DNA from: Pseudomonas sp. UYIF39 | GTDB taxonomy: Bacteria; Pseudomonadota; Gammaproteobacteria; Pseudomonadales; Pseudomonadaceae | Assembly: GCF_029963765.1 (NCBI RefSeq) | Contig: NZ_JALBYU010000021.1 | Coordinates: 1 to 64,000 of the forward strand | DNA length: 64,000 nucleotides | Direction of reading: 5' to 3' | Part shown: in pieces, positions 40,383 through 49,697 of the stretch | Layout: every line of letters starts with the position of its first letter | Numbering within the stretch: position 1 is the stretch's first letter | The notes under the pieces: model-generated | The model's input: only the letters and a program-made list of their open reading frames with translations | The model's database searches: none | Told to the model about the DNA's origin: nothing | Program-made: the position numbers and the translations under genes

Positions 40383-41890
40383 GAACGCTCCCGCTCGGCA
40401 AACAGTGCCTGGACAAAGGGTTCTGCTTCAAAAGTACGCAAATCATCGATGCCTTCACCGACGCCGATGTAGCGAATCGGCAGGCCGAACTGCTTGGCGA
40501 GGGCGAAAATCACCCCGCCTTTGGCGGTGCCATCGAGCTTGGTCAGCGCCAGGCCGGTCAGTTCGACGGTCTGGTTGAATTGTTTGGCCTGGCTGATTGC
40601 GTTCTGCCCCGTACCGGCATCAAGCACCAACAGCACCTCGTGAGGCGCGTCGGCGTCGAGTTTGCTGATAACCCGGCGAACCTTCTTCAACTCTTCCATC
40701 AAATTGTCTTTGGTGTGCAGGCGACCGGCGGTGTCGGCGATCAATACGTCGATGCCCCGGGCCTTGGCCGCTTGCACGGCATCGAAGATAACCGAAGCCG
40801 AGTCTGCGCCGGTGTGCTGGGCGATGACCGGGATCTTGTTGCGCTCGCCCCAGACCTGCAATTGTTCGACGGCGGCGGCGCGGAAGGTATCGCCGGCCGC
40901 GAGCATGACTTTCTTGCCTTCGAGCTGCAGCTTCTTCGCCAGTTTGCCGATGGTGGTGGTTTTGCCGGCACCGTTGACGCCGACGACCAGAATCACGAAC
41001 GGCTTGGTCTGCGAAGTGATTTTCAGCGGTTGCTCGACGGGCTTGAGCATCGCCGCCAGTTCCGCTTGCAGGGATTTGTACAGCGCATCGGCATCGGCCA
41101 ATTCTTTACGGGCGACCTTCTGGGTCAGACGCTGAATGATCACCGAAGTCGCCTCGACGCCCACATCGGCGGTCAGCAGGCGGGTTTCGATGTCTTCGAG
41201 CAGTTCGTCATCGATGATCTTCTTGCCCAGGAACAGGCTGGCCATGCCTTCGCCGATGCTGGCGCTGGTCTTGGACAAGCCTTGTTTCAGGCGGGCGAAG
41301 AAACCGGCTTTGGTTTCTTCGGTACGCGTGGGCTCGGCAGGCGCTTCGACGGGAATGACAGGTGCGGCGGCAACGGGAGCGACGACCGGTGCAGGCGCTT
41401 GAACAACCGGAGCAACGAATGCGGGCACCACAAGTTCCGGAACAACCGGTTCAGGCTCGGCTACCACCACCGGCGCGACAACCGGCTCAACCACTGGTGG
41501 CTGAACGGGCTCAGGAGCAAACGCAGTCGGTGCCGGAATCGGCGGCGTTACGTGGGGCGCCAGCTCATTTTCGACCAATGCCACTGGCTCTTCCGCCACT
41601 GGCAACGTCAGCCATGGCTCGGCAACGGGCGTGAGCGGCACCTGGGCCACGACTTCGACGACGACATCAGGCTCAGGCTCAGGCTCGATGATCGGTTGCA
41701 GCGCCGGCTCGGCGATCGGCAAGACAATCGGCGCAAGCTCTTCTTCTATTACCGGCGCGGGCGTGGGCTCAGGAAGTGGCTGTGGCTGTTCGACGACGGG
41801 TTCCTGCGGCTTTTTGCGCAGCCATCCGAACAGGCTTTTCTTCTCGCCAGCCGCAGCTGGGGCTTTCTTGTCGTCGTTGGAACCAAACAT
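40379..41890 (-). CDS. ftsY: Signal recognition particle receptor FtsY
   Basis: A 503-residue SRP GTPase. Residues 1-190 or so form an acidic extension rich in Pro, Glu, Val and Ala with repeated PVV/PEP patterns. The NG domain follows, with GVNGAGKTTTIGKLA (P-loop), DTAGRLHTKDNLMEEL and TKLDGTAKGG. The N-terminal part varies in length and sequence between species and helps membrane contact. It heads ftsY-ftsE-ftsX. Confidence 0.96.
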   Translation of the reverse strand: MFGSNDDKKAPAAAGEKKSLFGWLRKKPQEPVVEQPQPLPEPTPAPVIEEELAPIVLPIAEPALQPIIEPEPEPDVVVEVVAQVPLTPVAEPWLTLPVAEEPVALVENELAPHVTPPIPAPTAFAPEPVQPPVVEPVVAPVVVAEPEPVVPELVVPAFVAPVVQAPAPVVAPVAAAPVIPVEAPAEPTRTEETKAGFFARLKQGLSKTSASIGEGMASLFLGKKIIDDELLEDIETRLLTADVGVEATSVIIQRLTQKVARKELADADALYKSLQAELAAMLKPVEQPLKITSQTKPFVILVVGVNGAGKTTTIGKLAKKLQLEGKKVMLAAGDTFRAAAVEQLQVWGERNKIPVIAQHTGADSASVIFDAVQAAKARGIDVLIADTAGRLHTKDNLMEELKKVRRVISKLDADAPHEVLLVLDAGTGQNAISQAKQFNQTVELTGLALTKLDGTAKGGVIFALAKQFGLPIRYIGVGEGIDDLRTFEAEPFVQALFAERERS

Positions 41891-42234
41891 GGAGGACGGC
41901 TATCTCACAGTAGCGACGCGCCAAAGGGCGCCCCGGCAAATAAATATTCGATGCAGAACAGACTGCGATTGACCCAGCTTGTTCATGCGCAACATTTTGT
42001 CGAGATGCCAACAGCACCTCAAAGGTCGACTAATACGAAGGACTGGAACGGCATCGTCGGCGAAAACACAGAGTTTAGCTGACAAACTTAGAGCTTCCGC
42101 CGTAAACCCAAACAACCTGCTGACCGATCAAAGGCCTGATAGGCGTGGCCGCCAGTAAAACGGATCAGTATCCTAGCACCCTCTCGCCCGCCGACGCTAA
42201 GACCAAGCGGGCAGCCCCAAAGGTTTAAAAACGA
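41891..42234. other. Intergenic region between ftsY and the first M16 gene
   Basis: This 344-base stretch separates divergent genes and must hold promoters for both. I see no REP element, convincing hairpin, small ORF with a ribosome site, or clear -35/-10 pair. It is less GC-rich than its surroundings near 41940-42090. Confidence 0.6.
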
Positions 42235-43590
42235 ATGAATGCTCTAGCCCGCCGCGCTGCAGGCCTGCTGCTCAGCACAGTTTGTCTGCCCCTTTCGGCC
42301 CTGGCTGCCGATCCACAACCCACCCACGAATTCACCCTTGATAACGGCCTGAAGGTCGTCGTGCGCGAAGACCATCGTGCGCCAGTGGTGGTTTCCCAAG
42401 TCTGGTACAAGGTCGGCTCAAGCTACGAGACACCGGGCCAGACCGGTTTGTCCCACGCTCTGGAACACATGATGTTCAAGGGCAGCGAGAAAGTCGGCCC
42501 CGGCGAAGCGTCGCTGATCCTGCGCGACCTCGGCGCCGAAGAGAACGCGTTCACCAGCGATGACTTCACGGCGTATTACCAGGTGCTGGCCCGCGACCGT
42601 CTGGGCGTGGCCTTCGAGCTGGAAGCCGACCGCATGGCCAGCCTGCGTCTGCCAGCCGACGAGTTCTCCCGCGAGATCGAAGTCATTAAAGAAGAACGTC
42701 GCCTGCGCACCGACGACAAGCCGATGTCCAAGGCCTACGAACGTTTCAAGGCCATGGCCTACCCGGCCAGCGGTTACCACACGCCGACCATCGGCTGGAT
42801 GGCTGACCTGGACCGCATGAAAGTCGAAGAGCTGCGCCACTGGTACCAATCCTGGTACGTGCCGAACAACGCCACGTTGGTGGTGGTGGGCGACGTGACC
42901 CCGGACGAGGTCAAAACCCTGGCCCAGCGCTATTTTGGCCCAATCGTCAAACGTGATGTGCCACCGGCGAAAATCCCGCTGGAACTGGCCGAACCCGGCG
43001 AACGCCAGATCACCCTGCATGTGCAGACCCAACTGCCAAGCCTGATGCTGGGTTTCAACGTGCCAAGCATCGCCACCGCTGAAGACAAACGCTCGGTCAA
43101 CGCCTTGCGCCTGATCTCCGCCCTGCTCGACGGCGGCTACAGCGGGCGTATCCCGACGCAACTGGAGCGCGGCGAAGAGCTGGTGTCCGGCGGCTCGTCG
43201 AGCTACGACGCCTATACCCGTGGCGACAGCCTGTTCACTTTGTCGGCAACGCCCAATACCCAGAAAAACAAAACCATGGCTCAAGCCGAAGCTGGCCTGT
43301 GGAAGCTGCTCGAACAGCTGAAAACCACCGCGCCGTCCGCTGAAGAACTGGAACGCGTCCGCGCACAGGTCATCGCCGGCCTGGTCTACGAGCGTGACTC
43401 GATCACCAGCCAGGCCACCGCCATTGGCCAACTGGAAACCGTCGGTCTGTCGTGGAAACTGATGGACACCGAACTCGCCGAACTGGAAAGCGTGACCCCG
43501 CAAGACATCCAGAAAGCCGCCAAGCTGTATTTCACCCGCGAACGTCTCAGCGTCGCCCATGTACTGCCAGAGGAGACGACTCATGAGTGA
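42235..43590 (+). CDS. M16 family zinc peptidase, catalytic partner
   Basis: A 451-residue periplasmic protein with a signal peptide (residues 1-25, ending LSALAA). The inverted zinc motif H-x-x-E-H is at His74, Glu77 and His78, and the third ligand is Glu153/154 in IKEERRL. Such proteins work as pairs with an inactive partner, here the next gene, which overlaps by eight bases. Substrate unknown. It corresponds in place to P. aeruginosa PA0372. Confidence 0.92.
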   Translation: MNALARRAAGLLLSTVCLPLSALAADPQPTHEFTLDNGLKVVVREDHRAPVVVSQVWYKVGSSYETPGQTGLSHALEHMMFKGSEKVGPGEASLILRDLGAEENAFTSDDFTAYYQVLARDRLGVAFELEADRMASLRLPADEFSREIEVIKEERRLRTDDKPMSKAYERFKAMAYPASGYHTPTIGWMADLDRMKVEELRHWYQSWYVPNNATLVVVGDVTPDEVKTLAQRYFGPIVKRDVPPAKIPLELAEPGERQITLHVQTQLPSLMLGFNVPSIATAEDKRSVNALRLISALLDGGYSGRIPTQLERGEELVSGGSSSYDAYTRGDSLFTLSATPNTQKNKTMAQAEAGLWKLLEQLKTTAPSAEELERVRAQVIAGLVYERDSITSQATAIGQLETVGLSWKLMDTELAELESVTPQDIQKAAKLYFTRERLSVAHVLPEETTHE

Positions 43591-45073
43591 GCGTAAAAAA
43601 CCGCGCCTGGCGCTGATTGGCCTGATCGCTGTCGCCTTGATCGGGTCTGCCGCGTTTTACTTCTCAAAGACCGACGAATCCAAAGCCAGCGAAGCCCTCG
43701 ACAAGGCCAAGGTCAGCCAGAAACTGCAATCACTGACCGAACTCGACGGCAAAGCGCCAAGCCACCGTACCCTGGACGTGCAGACCTGGAAAACCGCCGA
43801 GGGCGCCAAGGTGCTGTTCGTTGAAGCCCGGGAGCTGCCGATGTTCGACATGCGCCTGATCTTCGCCGCCGGCAGCAGCCAGGACGGCGACGCACCCGGC
43901 CTCGCCGTGCTGACCAACGCCATGCTCAACGAAGGCGTGGCCGGTAAAGATGTTGGCGCTATCGCTCAAGGCTTCGAAGGCCTGGGTGCAGACTTTGGCA
44001 ACGGCGCGTTTAAAGACATGGCTCTGGCCTCCCTGCGCAGCCTCAGCGCCGCGGACAAACGCGAACCGGCCCTGAAGTTGTTCTCTGACGTCGTCGGCAA
44101 ACCGACCTTCCCGGCCGATTCCTTTGCGCGCATCAAGAACCAGATGCTCGCCGGCTTCGAATACCAAAAGCAGAACCCGGGCAAACTGGCGAGCCTGGAG
44201 CTGATGAACCGTCTGTACGGTGAACACCCGTATGCACATTCCAGCGACGGCACGGCGAAAACCGTTCCAGCCATCACACTGGCTCAACTGAAAGCGTTCC
44301 ATGAAAAAGCCTATGCGGCTGGCAACGTGGTGATTGCGCTGGTGGGCGACCTGTCTCGCACCGAGGCCGAAGCGATTGCCGCACAAGTCTCCAGCGCGCT
44401 GCCAAAAGGCCCTGAACTGGCGAGAATCCCGCAACCGGAGGAGCCGAAAGCCAGCATCGGCCACATCGAGTTCCCGTCCAAGCAGACCAACCTGATGCTC
44501 GCGCAATTGGGCATCGACCGCGACGACCCGGACTACGCTGCACTGTCCATGGGCAACCAGATCCTCGGTGGCGGTGGTTTCGGCACCCGGTTGATGAGCG
44601 AAGTGCGCGAGAAACGCGGCCTGACGTACGGCGTCTATTCGGGCTTCACCCCGATGCAGGCTCGCGGCCCGTTCATGATCAACCTGCAAACCCGCGCCGA
44701 GATGAGCGAAGGTACGTTGAAACTGGTTCAGGATGTGCTCGCCGACTACCTTAAAACCGGCCCGACCCAGAAAGAACTCGACGACGCCAAGCGTGAACTG
44801 GCCGGCAGCTTTCCGCTGTCCACCGCCAGCAACGCCGATATCGTCGGCCAACTCGGCGCCATGGGTTTCTACAACCTGCCGCTGAGTTACCTGGATGACT
44901 TTATGCGCGAGTCCCAGAGCCTGACGGTCGAGCAGGTCAAAACCGCACTGAACAAACACTTGAGCACGGACAAAATGGTCATCGTCAGCGCTGGCCCGAC
45001 CGTGCCGCAAAAGCCGTTACCGGCCCCAACTGATAAACCTGCCGAGCAACCGCTCGGGGTTCCGGAGCATTAA
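43583..45073 (+). CDS. M16 family peptidase-like protein, non-catalytic partner
   Basis: A 496-residue protein with an N-terminal hydrophobic anchor (about residues 9-26). At the place of the zinc motif it has GLAVLTNAMLNEG, with no H-x-x-E-H, so it cannot bind zinc in the usual way. The R-x-x-x-Y type sequence EKRGLTYGVYSG, typical of the partner half of M16 dimers, is kept. The start MSERKKPRL overlaps the preceding gene, and its stop overlaps rsmD by one base. Confidence 0.92.
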   Translation: MSERKKPRLALIGLIAVALIGSAAFYFSKTDESKASEALDKAKVSQKLQSLTELDGKAPSHRTLDVQTWKTAEGAKVLFVEARELPMFDMRLIFAAGSSQDGDAPGLAVLTNAMLNEGVAGKDVGAIAQGFEGLGADFGNGAFKDMALASLRSLSAADKREPALKLFSDVVGKPTFPADSFARIKNQMLAGFEYQKQNPGKLASLELMNRLYGEHPYAHSSDGTAKTVPAITLAQLKAFHEKAYAAGNVVIALVGDLSRTEAEAIAAQVSSALPKGPELARIPQPEEPKASIGHIEFPSKQTNLMLAQLGIDRDDPDYAALSMGNQILGGGGFGTRLMSEVREKRGLTYGVYSGFTPMQARGPFMINLQTRAEMSEGTLKLVQDVLADYLKTGPTQKELDDAKRELAGSFPLSTASNADIVGQLGAMGFYNLPLSYLDDFMRESQSLTVEQVKTALNKHLSTDKMVIVSAGPTVPQKPLPAPTDKPAEQPLGVPEH

Positions 45074-45681
45074 TGGCCACTCGTCCTAAAAAACCCGTAC
45101 ATAACGTCCATAACGGCGTGAACCAACTGCGCATCATCGGCGGTGAATGGGGCAGCCGAAAGCTCAGCTTCCCGGATGCACCGGGCTTGCGCCCGACCCC
45201 GGACCGGGTGCGTGAAACCCTGTTCAACTGGCTCGCGCCGTATGTCGCTGGCGCCAAGGTCCTGGACCCGTTCGCCGGCAGCGGCGCGTTGTTCCTCGAA
45301 GCCTTGTCCCGTGGCGCGGCCATGGGTCAGGCGCTGGACGCCAGCAACATCGCGGTTGCCAGCATCAAGGAACATCTGGGCACACTGCGCTGCACCACCG
45401 GCCAAGTGCAGACTGCCGACGCCCTGCGCTACCTGGAAACCCAGACAGCGACTGCGTACGACCTGGTGTTCCTCGATCCGCCGTTCAACCAGAACCTGTT
45501 GCCGGGCGTTTGCGCCTTGCTCGAAGAGCGCCAATGGCTGGCCGATGACGCCTGGATCTACACCGAAAGCGAAAACGCCCCTTCGATGCTTGGATTGCCG
45601 GCGAACTGGCGCCTGCACCGCGAGCAGAAATCCGGGCGAGTGTATTACGCGTTGTGGCAGCGCAGCCCGCTGGCAAACTGA
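45073..45681 (+). CDS. rsmD: 16S rRNA (guanine-966-N2)-methyltransferase
   Basis: A 202-residue SAM enzyme. The RsmD start region LRIIGGEWGSRKLSFP, motif I LDPFAGSGALFLEALSRGA and the catalytic LVFLDPPFNQN are present. It is coupled to the M16 gene before it (TAATG). In this window it sits between two M16 gene pairs. Confidence 0.96.
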   Translation: MATRPKKPVHNVHNGVNQLRIIGGEWGSRKLSFPDAPGLRPTPDRVRETLFNWLAPYVAGAKVLDPFAGSGALFLEALSRGAAMGQALDASNIAVASIKEHLGTLRCTTGQVQTADALRYLETQTATAYDLVFLDPPFNQNLLPGVCALLEERQWLADDAWIYTESENAPSMLGLPANWRLHREQKSGRVYYALWQRSPLAN

Positions 45682-45719
45682 AACTGTCATCGCAACGTAG
45701 CCTGAAACAAGGCATCAAG

Positions 45720-45792
45720 CGCGGTAAATAATTACCGCCAACGGCCTCGTCCATGTCTCCACAGTGGTTTACGCAATTTCCGTAAACCACTG
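45720..45792 (+). promoter_or_regulatory. Two hairpins in the leader of the second M16 pair
   Basis: GCGGTAA-N4-TTACCGC (45721-45738) and a 12-base perfect stem CAGTGGTTTACG with its complement around a seven-base loop (45762-45792) lie in the 124-base gap after rsmD. The second stem ends against the GAGGA ribosome site of the next gene. Neither has a T run, so this looks more like leader control than a terminator. Confidence 0.45.
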
Positions 45793-45805
45793 AGGATGAA
45801 CACGG

Positions 45806-47149
45806 ATGAACATCTCCCGCAGCAGGATGCTGCTCTTTTCCTGGTTACTGCCCTTCACGGCACTGGCCGAACCCGCAAAACCGACCCACGAATTCACGTT
45901 AAGCAACGGCCTGAAAGTTGTGGTGCACGAGGACCATCGCGCCCCAGTGGTGACCTCACAATTCTGGGTAAAGGTCGGCTCCAGCGATGAACCGCCGGGG
46001 AAGTCCGGCTTGTCCCACGCGCTGGAGCACATGCTCTTCAAAGGCAGCAGCAAGACCTGTGCAGGTGAAGCTTCCGCCATTCTGGACAAGCTGGGCGCTT
46101 CACATAACGCCTTTACCGACAAGGACGTCACCACCTACTACCAGACCGTGCAGCCTCACCAGCTGGGCGTCGCCTTCGAGTTGATGGCCGACATGATCTC
46201 GACGGCTCATTTGCGAGCCGAGGATTTTATTCCGGAGCTGGCTGTCATTCAGGAAGAACGGCGACTACGGGTCGACGATGATCTCGACGCAATCGCACAA
46301 CACCACCTCACCAGCATCGCCTTTCCCGCCAGCAGCTATGGCGCGCCAATCATCGGCTGGATGCACGACTTGCAACGCCTGAACGCTGATGATGTGCGTC
46401 ACTGGTACCAGACCCACTACGCCCCCGGTAATGCCACGCTCGTCATTGTCGGTGACGTCACGCTGGAAAAGGTGAAGCCCCTGGTCGAGCGCTACTTCGG
46501 CGTACTGGCGGCCAGACCGTTTGTCGCGGCAAGGACATCGATGGAGTTGGCCGAGCCCGGAGAGCGGAAAATCATCCTGCACCAGGCGATCCCGGCGCCT
46601 CGATTGATCATGTCGTTCAATGTCCCGAGCCTTGCCACCGTCGAAAATCGTCGAACGGCACATGCATTAAGGCTGCTCAACACCTTGCTGGCCGGCTCGA
46701 ACAGCGCACGCCTGCGTAAAAGCCTGCAATTTACCGACAGGTTGTTTTCCAGCACCTCGTCCGAATACAACGCGCTTTATCGAGGTGACAGTGTTCTTAC
46801 CCTCACCGCCCAGCTCCACAGTCAACGCAACGAAAGCCTTGATCAAGCCCAGGCCCGCATCTGGGAACTGCTCGACGAACTAAAGTCCGCACCGCCCGAC
46901 AGCGTCGAACTGGAGCGCGCCCGCACCCTGCTGATCGCCGGGCAGATCTACGCCCGCGACAACATTGAAAACCAGGCGGATCACCTCGGTGCACTTGAGA
47001 GCATCGGCCTTTCCTGGCGACTGATGGAAGAGGGTGTCAAAGAACTGAATCAGGTAACCCCCGCAGACATTCAGCACGTCGCGCGGACGTACCTGACCCG
47101 ACAACGCCTGAGCACCGCCCATATCCTCGTGGAGAAAAACGATGAATAA
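45806..47149 (+). CDS. M16 family zinc peptidase, second copy, catalytic
   Basis: A 447-residue exported protein (signal peptide to about residue 21, LPFTALA) clearly paralogous to the protein at 42235-43590: both share THEFTL-NGLKVVV-EDHRAPVV. The zinc ligands are His71, Glu74, His75 and Glu150/151. It overlaps the next gene by eight bases, as in the first pair. Codon use is a little less GC-biased than in the first copy. Substrate unknown. Confidence 0.9.
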   Translation: MNISRSRMLLFSWLLPFTALAEPAKPTHEFTLSNGLKVVVHEDHRAPVVTSQFWVKVGSSDEPPGKSGLSHALEHMLFKGSSKTCAGEASAILDKLGASHNAFTDKDVTTYYQTVQPHQLGVAFELMADMISTAHLRAEDFIPELAVIQEERRLRVDDDLDAIAQHHLTSIAFPASSYGAPIIGWMHDLQRLNADDVRHWYQTHYAPGNATLVIVGDVTLEKVKPLVERYFGVLAARPFVAARTSMELAEPGERKIILHQAIPAPRLIMSFNVPSLATVENRRTAHALRLLNTLLAGSNSARLRKSLQFTDRLFSSTSSEYNALYRGDSVLTLTAQLHSQRNESLDQAQARIWELLDELKSAPPDSVELERARTLLIAGQIYARDNIENQADHLGALESIGLSWRLMEEGVKELNQVTPADIQHVARTYLTRQRLSTAHILVEKNDE

Positions 47150-48620
47150 GGTCACCTGCGTGACACTGTGGCTGTTAGTGATCGCAGGCCTGCAAGGCTG
47201 TCTGGCCTTGGCCGACACCGAATCACAGCTTCCTGCTGTGGTTCAGTCTTCACGTCTGCAATCTCTGGCAGAGCTGGACGCGCAGGCAGCAGCCTTGCGC
47301 ACCCTGAAAATCCACGGTTGGAAATCGCCGGCCGGTGGCAAGGTGCTGTTTATTCGCACTCCAGAACTGCCGATGTTCGACCTGCATGTCAGTTTCCCTG
47401 CCGGCAGCACACGAGATGGTGAGCATTCCGGTCTGGCGGCAACGACGTTCAGCCTGCTTAACGAAGGCGTACCAGGCAAGGATCTCTCCGCGATTTCCGA
47501 AACCTTTGACGGCCTTGGCGCAAAAACCAACATGAAAATCGAGCAGGATCGGGCCTCATTGTCCTTGCGCAGCCTGACTGCCAACGATAAGCGCGACCCG
47601 GCGCTGTTGCTGTTTACCCAGATACTTGGCCAACCCCTGCTGACCGACAAAGCACTGGTCAACGTCAAAAAAGAACTGACCGACTTACTCAAGACCCAGC
47701 AGCAGAATCCCGATTCACAAATCACCCAAGCCATGAATGACTTGCTAATGGCTGGACACCCTTACGCCCAACCAGTCTATGGCACAGAAGAAAGCCTGGC
47801 TGCGCTCTCTCGGGAACAGGTCCAGGCGTTCCATCGGCAAGCCTATAGCGCGGCGAATGTGCTGATTACGCTGGTCGGCGACCTGACACTGGAACAGGCT
47901 CAGGCGATGAGCATGCAGGTTTTCAACGCGCTGCCAGCAGGTTCCAAAATGGCTCCCGTGATTCCGCTCCCGCGGCGACAGGGTGTTGCGACGTCACGAC
48001 ATATCGAGCGCCCCCTGAGTCAGACGCAGATCATGCTGGGGCAGCCCGGTGTGACACCGCAGCACCCCGATTACATGGCGCTGAAAGTGGCCCATATGAT
48101 TTTCGGTGGGCAGAAAGTCTCTTCGCGACTGATGACGGAGCTGAGAGAAAAACGCGGTTTGACCTATGTCGTGCAACTGGAGAACACCCTCTGGCAGGAA
48201 GGCGGTACTGCCGTCATCAGCCTGAATACCAGCCCACAGTTCAGCGAAGGGGCGGTGAAGCTGGTGCAGTCAATGTATCGCGACTACTTGCAAACGGGTC
48301 CGACACAACAGGAACTCGACGACACCCTGCGCCAACTGCGCAGCAGCAGCGCGTTGAACAGCGCCAGCAATTCACAGATTCTCGATCTACTGGTCAACAT
48401 CAACCAATACGACTTGCCGCTCGATCTGGATTTTTCAATCGAACAGGCTCAGACATTGACCGTTGCGCAAATCAAAGCAGCCTTGAACAAGCACTTTGAC
48501 GCGGACCAATGGTCGGTGGTGACCATAGGCCCGACCGTAGAACAACAGCCTCTGCCTCTCCCGACCAACGAGGTGCCGCAGAGCATGTGTCGCGCCGAGA
48601 CGGGGATTGTGGCAAGTTAG
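47142..48620 (+). CDS. M16 family peptidase-like protein, second copy, non-catalytic
   Basis: A 492-residue protein, paralogue of that at 43583-45073 (shared FDLHVSFPAGSTRDGE and EKRGLTYVV regions). The zinc motif position reads GLAATTFSLLNEG, so it is the inactive partner. The N-terminus is a signal peptide, and AGLQGC at residues 15-20 looks like a lipobox, which would make it a lipoprotein, unlike its paralogue. Confidence 0.88.
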   Translation: MNKVTCVTLWLLVIAGLQGCLALADTESQLPAVVQSSRLQSLAELDAQAAALRTLKIHGWKSPAGGKVLFIRTPELPMFDLHVSFPAGSTRDGEHSGLAATTFSLLNEGVPGKDLSAISETFDGLGAKTNMKIEQDRASLSLRSLTANDKRDPALLLFTQILGQPLLTDKALVNVKKELTDLLKTQQQNPDSQITQAMNDLLMAGHPYAQPVYGTEESLAALSREQVQAFHRQAYSAANVLITLVGDLTLEQAQAMSMQVFNALPAGSKMAPVIPLPRRQGVATSRHIERPLSQTQIMLGQPGVTPQHPDYMALKVAHMIFGGQKVSSRLMTELREKRGLTYVVQLENTLWQEGGTAVISLNTSPQFSEGAVKLVQSMYRDYLQTGPTQQELDDTLRQLRSSSALNSASNSQILDLLVNINQYDLPLDLDFSIEQAQTLTVAQIKAALNKHFDADQWSVVTIGPTVEQQPLPLPTNEVPQSMCRAETGIVAS

Positions 48621-48694
48621 TTTCTTTGGACACAGGCGCCATGGCCACGCTTTTCGGCCCTGACGCCGACTGTTTGACCTTTTAGAGAAACTTC

Positions 48695-49693
48695 GTGCTC
48701 CAGCCCAGCGAACGCTTCACCCCGGCCATCGGCCTTGGCAACCCGCACTTGCAAACCTTGTGGGGGCCGCTGTGGCGTAAAACCACGCATATCGACCGCA
48801 CACGCGAACGGCTTTGGCTCGACGATGGCGACTTCCTTGATCTCGACTGGCACGGCCCTCATACAGCCGACGCGCCGTTGGTGCTGGTATTGCACGGGCT
48901 GACTGGTTCGTCGAACTCGCCCTATGTGGCTGGCCTGCAAAAAGTCTTGGGAGATCAAGGCTGGGCCAGCGTCGCACTGAACTGGCGCGGCTGTTCGGGC
49001 GAGCCGAATCTGTTGCCGCGCAGTTACCACTCCGGCGTCAGTGAAGACCTGGCCGAAACCATCAAACACCTGAAAGCCCAACGACCGCTCGCGCCGTTGT
49101 ATGCGGTCGGCTATTCCCTGGGCGGCAATGTATTGCTCAAGCACTTGGGGGAATCCGGCCGTGACAGCGGCGTGGTCGGTGCGGTGGCGGTGTCGGTGCC
49201 GTTTCGTCTCGATCAATGCGCCGACCGTATTGGCCAGGGTTTCTCCAAGGTCTATCAGGCGCATTTCATGCGGCAGATGGTGGCCTATATCAAGAACAAG
49301 CAGCGACGATTCCAGCATGACGGGCGCGAGGATGGTCTGGCGGCATTGGCCGCGCTGGGCTCGCTGGAGAACATGCGCACGTTCTGGGATTTCGATGGCC
49401 GGGTCACCGCGCCGCTGAACGGTTTCGCCGATGCCAAGGATTACTATCGCCGCGCTTCGAGTCGCTACTTCCTTGGCGAGATTCGTACGCCGACCCTGAT
49501 CATTCAAGCGGCCGATGACCCGTTTGTATTTCCTCATAGCCTGCCGCAAGCGGACGAATTGTCCGCCTGCACTCAATTCGAGTTACAGACCAAGGGTGGG
49601 CATGTCGGCTTCGTCGATGGTTCGTTCCGGCAACCGGGCTACTACCTGGAACGCCGCATCCCGCAGTGGTTGACCGCCGCGGGTCGTCAGTAA
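48695..49693 (+). CDS. YheT family alpha/beta hydrolase
   Basis: A 332-residue hydrolase of the YheT group. The oxyanion/lid region LVLHGLTGSSNSPY, the nucleophile in GYSLGGNVLLKHLGE, an Asp in IQAADDPFVFP and His in KGGHVGFVDG form a full catalytic set. The start is GTG at 48695. The substrate is probably an ester or lipid but is not known. An AraC gene follows by four bases. Confidence 0.88.
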   Translation: MLQPSERFTPAIGLGNPHLQTLWGPLWRKTTHIDRTRERLWLDDGDFLDLDWHGPHTADAPLVLVLHGLTGSSNSPYVAGLQKVLGDQGWASVALNWRGCSGEPNLLPRSYHSGVSEDLAETIKHLKAQRPLAPLYAVGYSLGGNVLLKHLGESGRDSGVVGAVAVSVPFRLDQCADRIGQGFSKVYQAHFMRQMVAYIKNKQRRFQHDGREDGLAALAALGSLENMRTFWDFDGRVTAPLNGFADAKDYYRRASSRYFLGEIRTPTLIIQAADDPFVFPHSLPQADELSACTQFELQTKGGHVGFVDGSFRQPGYYLERRIPQWLTAAGRQ

Positions 49694-49697
49694 GGCC

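Noticed and set aside
40580-42082. 500-codon plus-strand ORF opposite ftsY
   Set aside because: The translation is low-complexity (Arg, Asn, Gly runs) and lies over the intact FtsY GTPase domain in the other strand.
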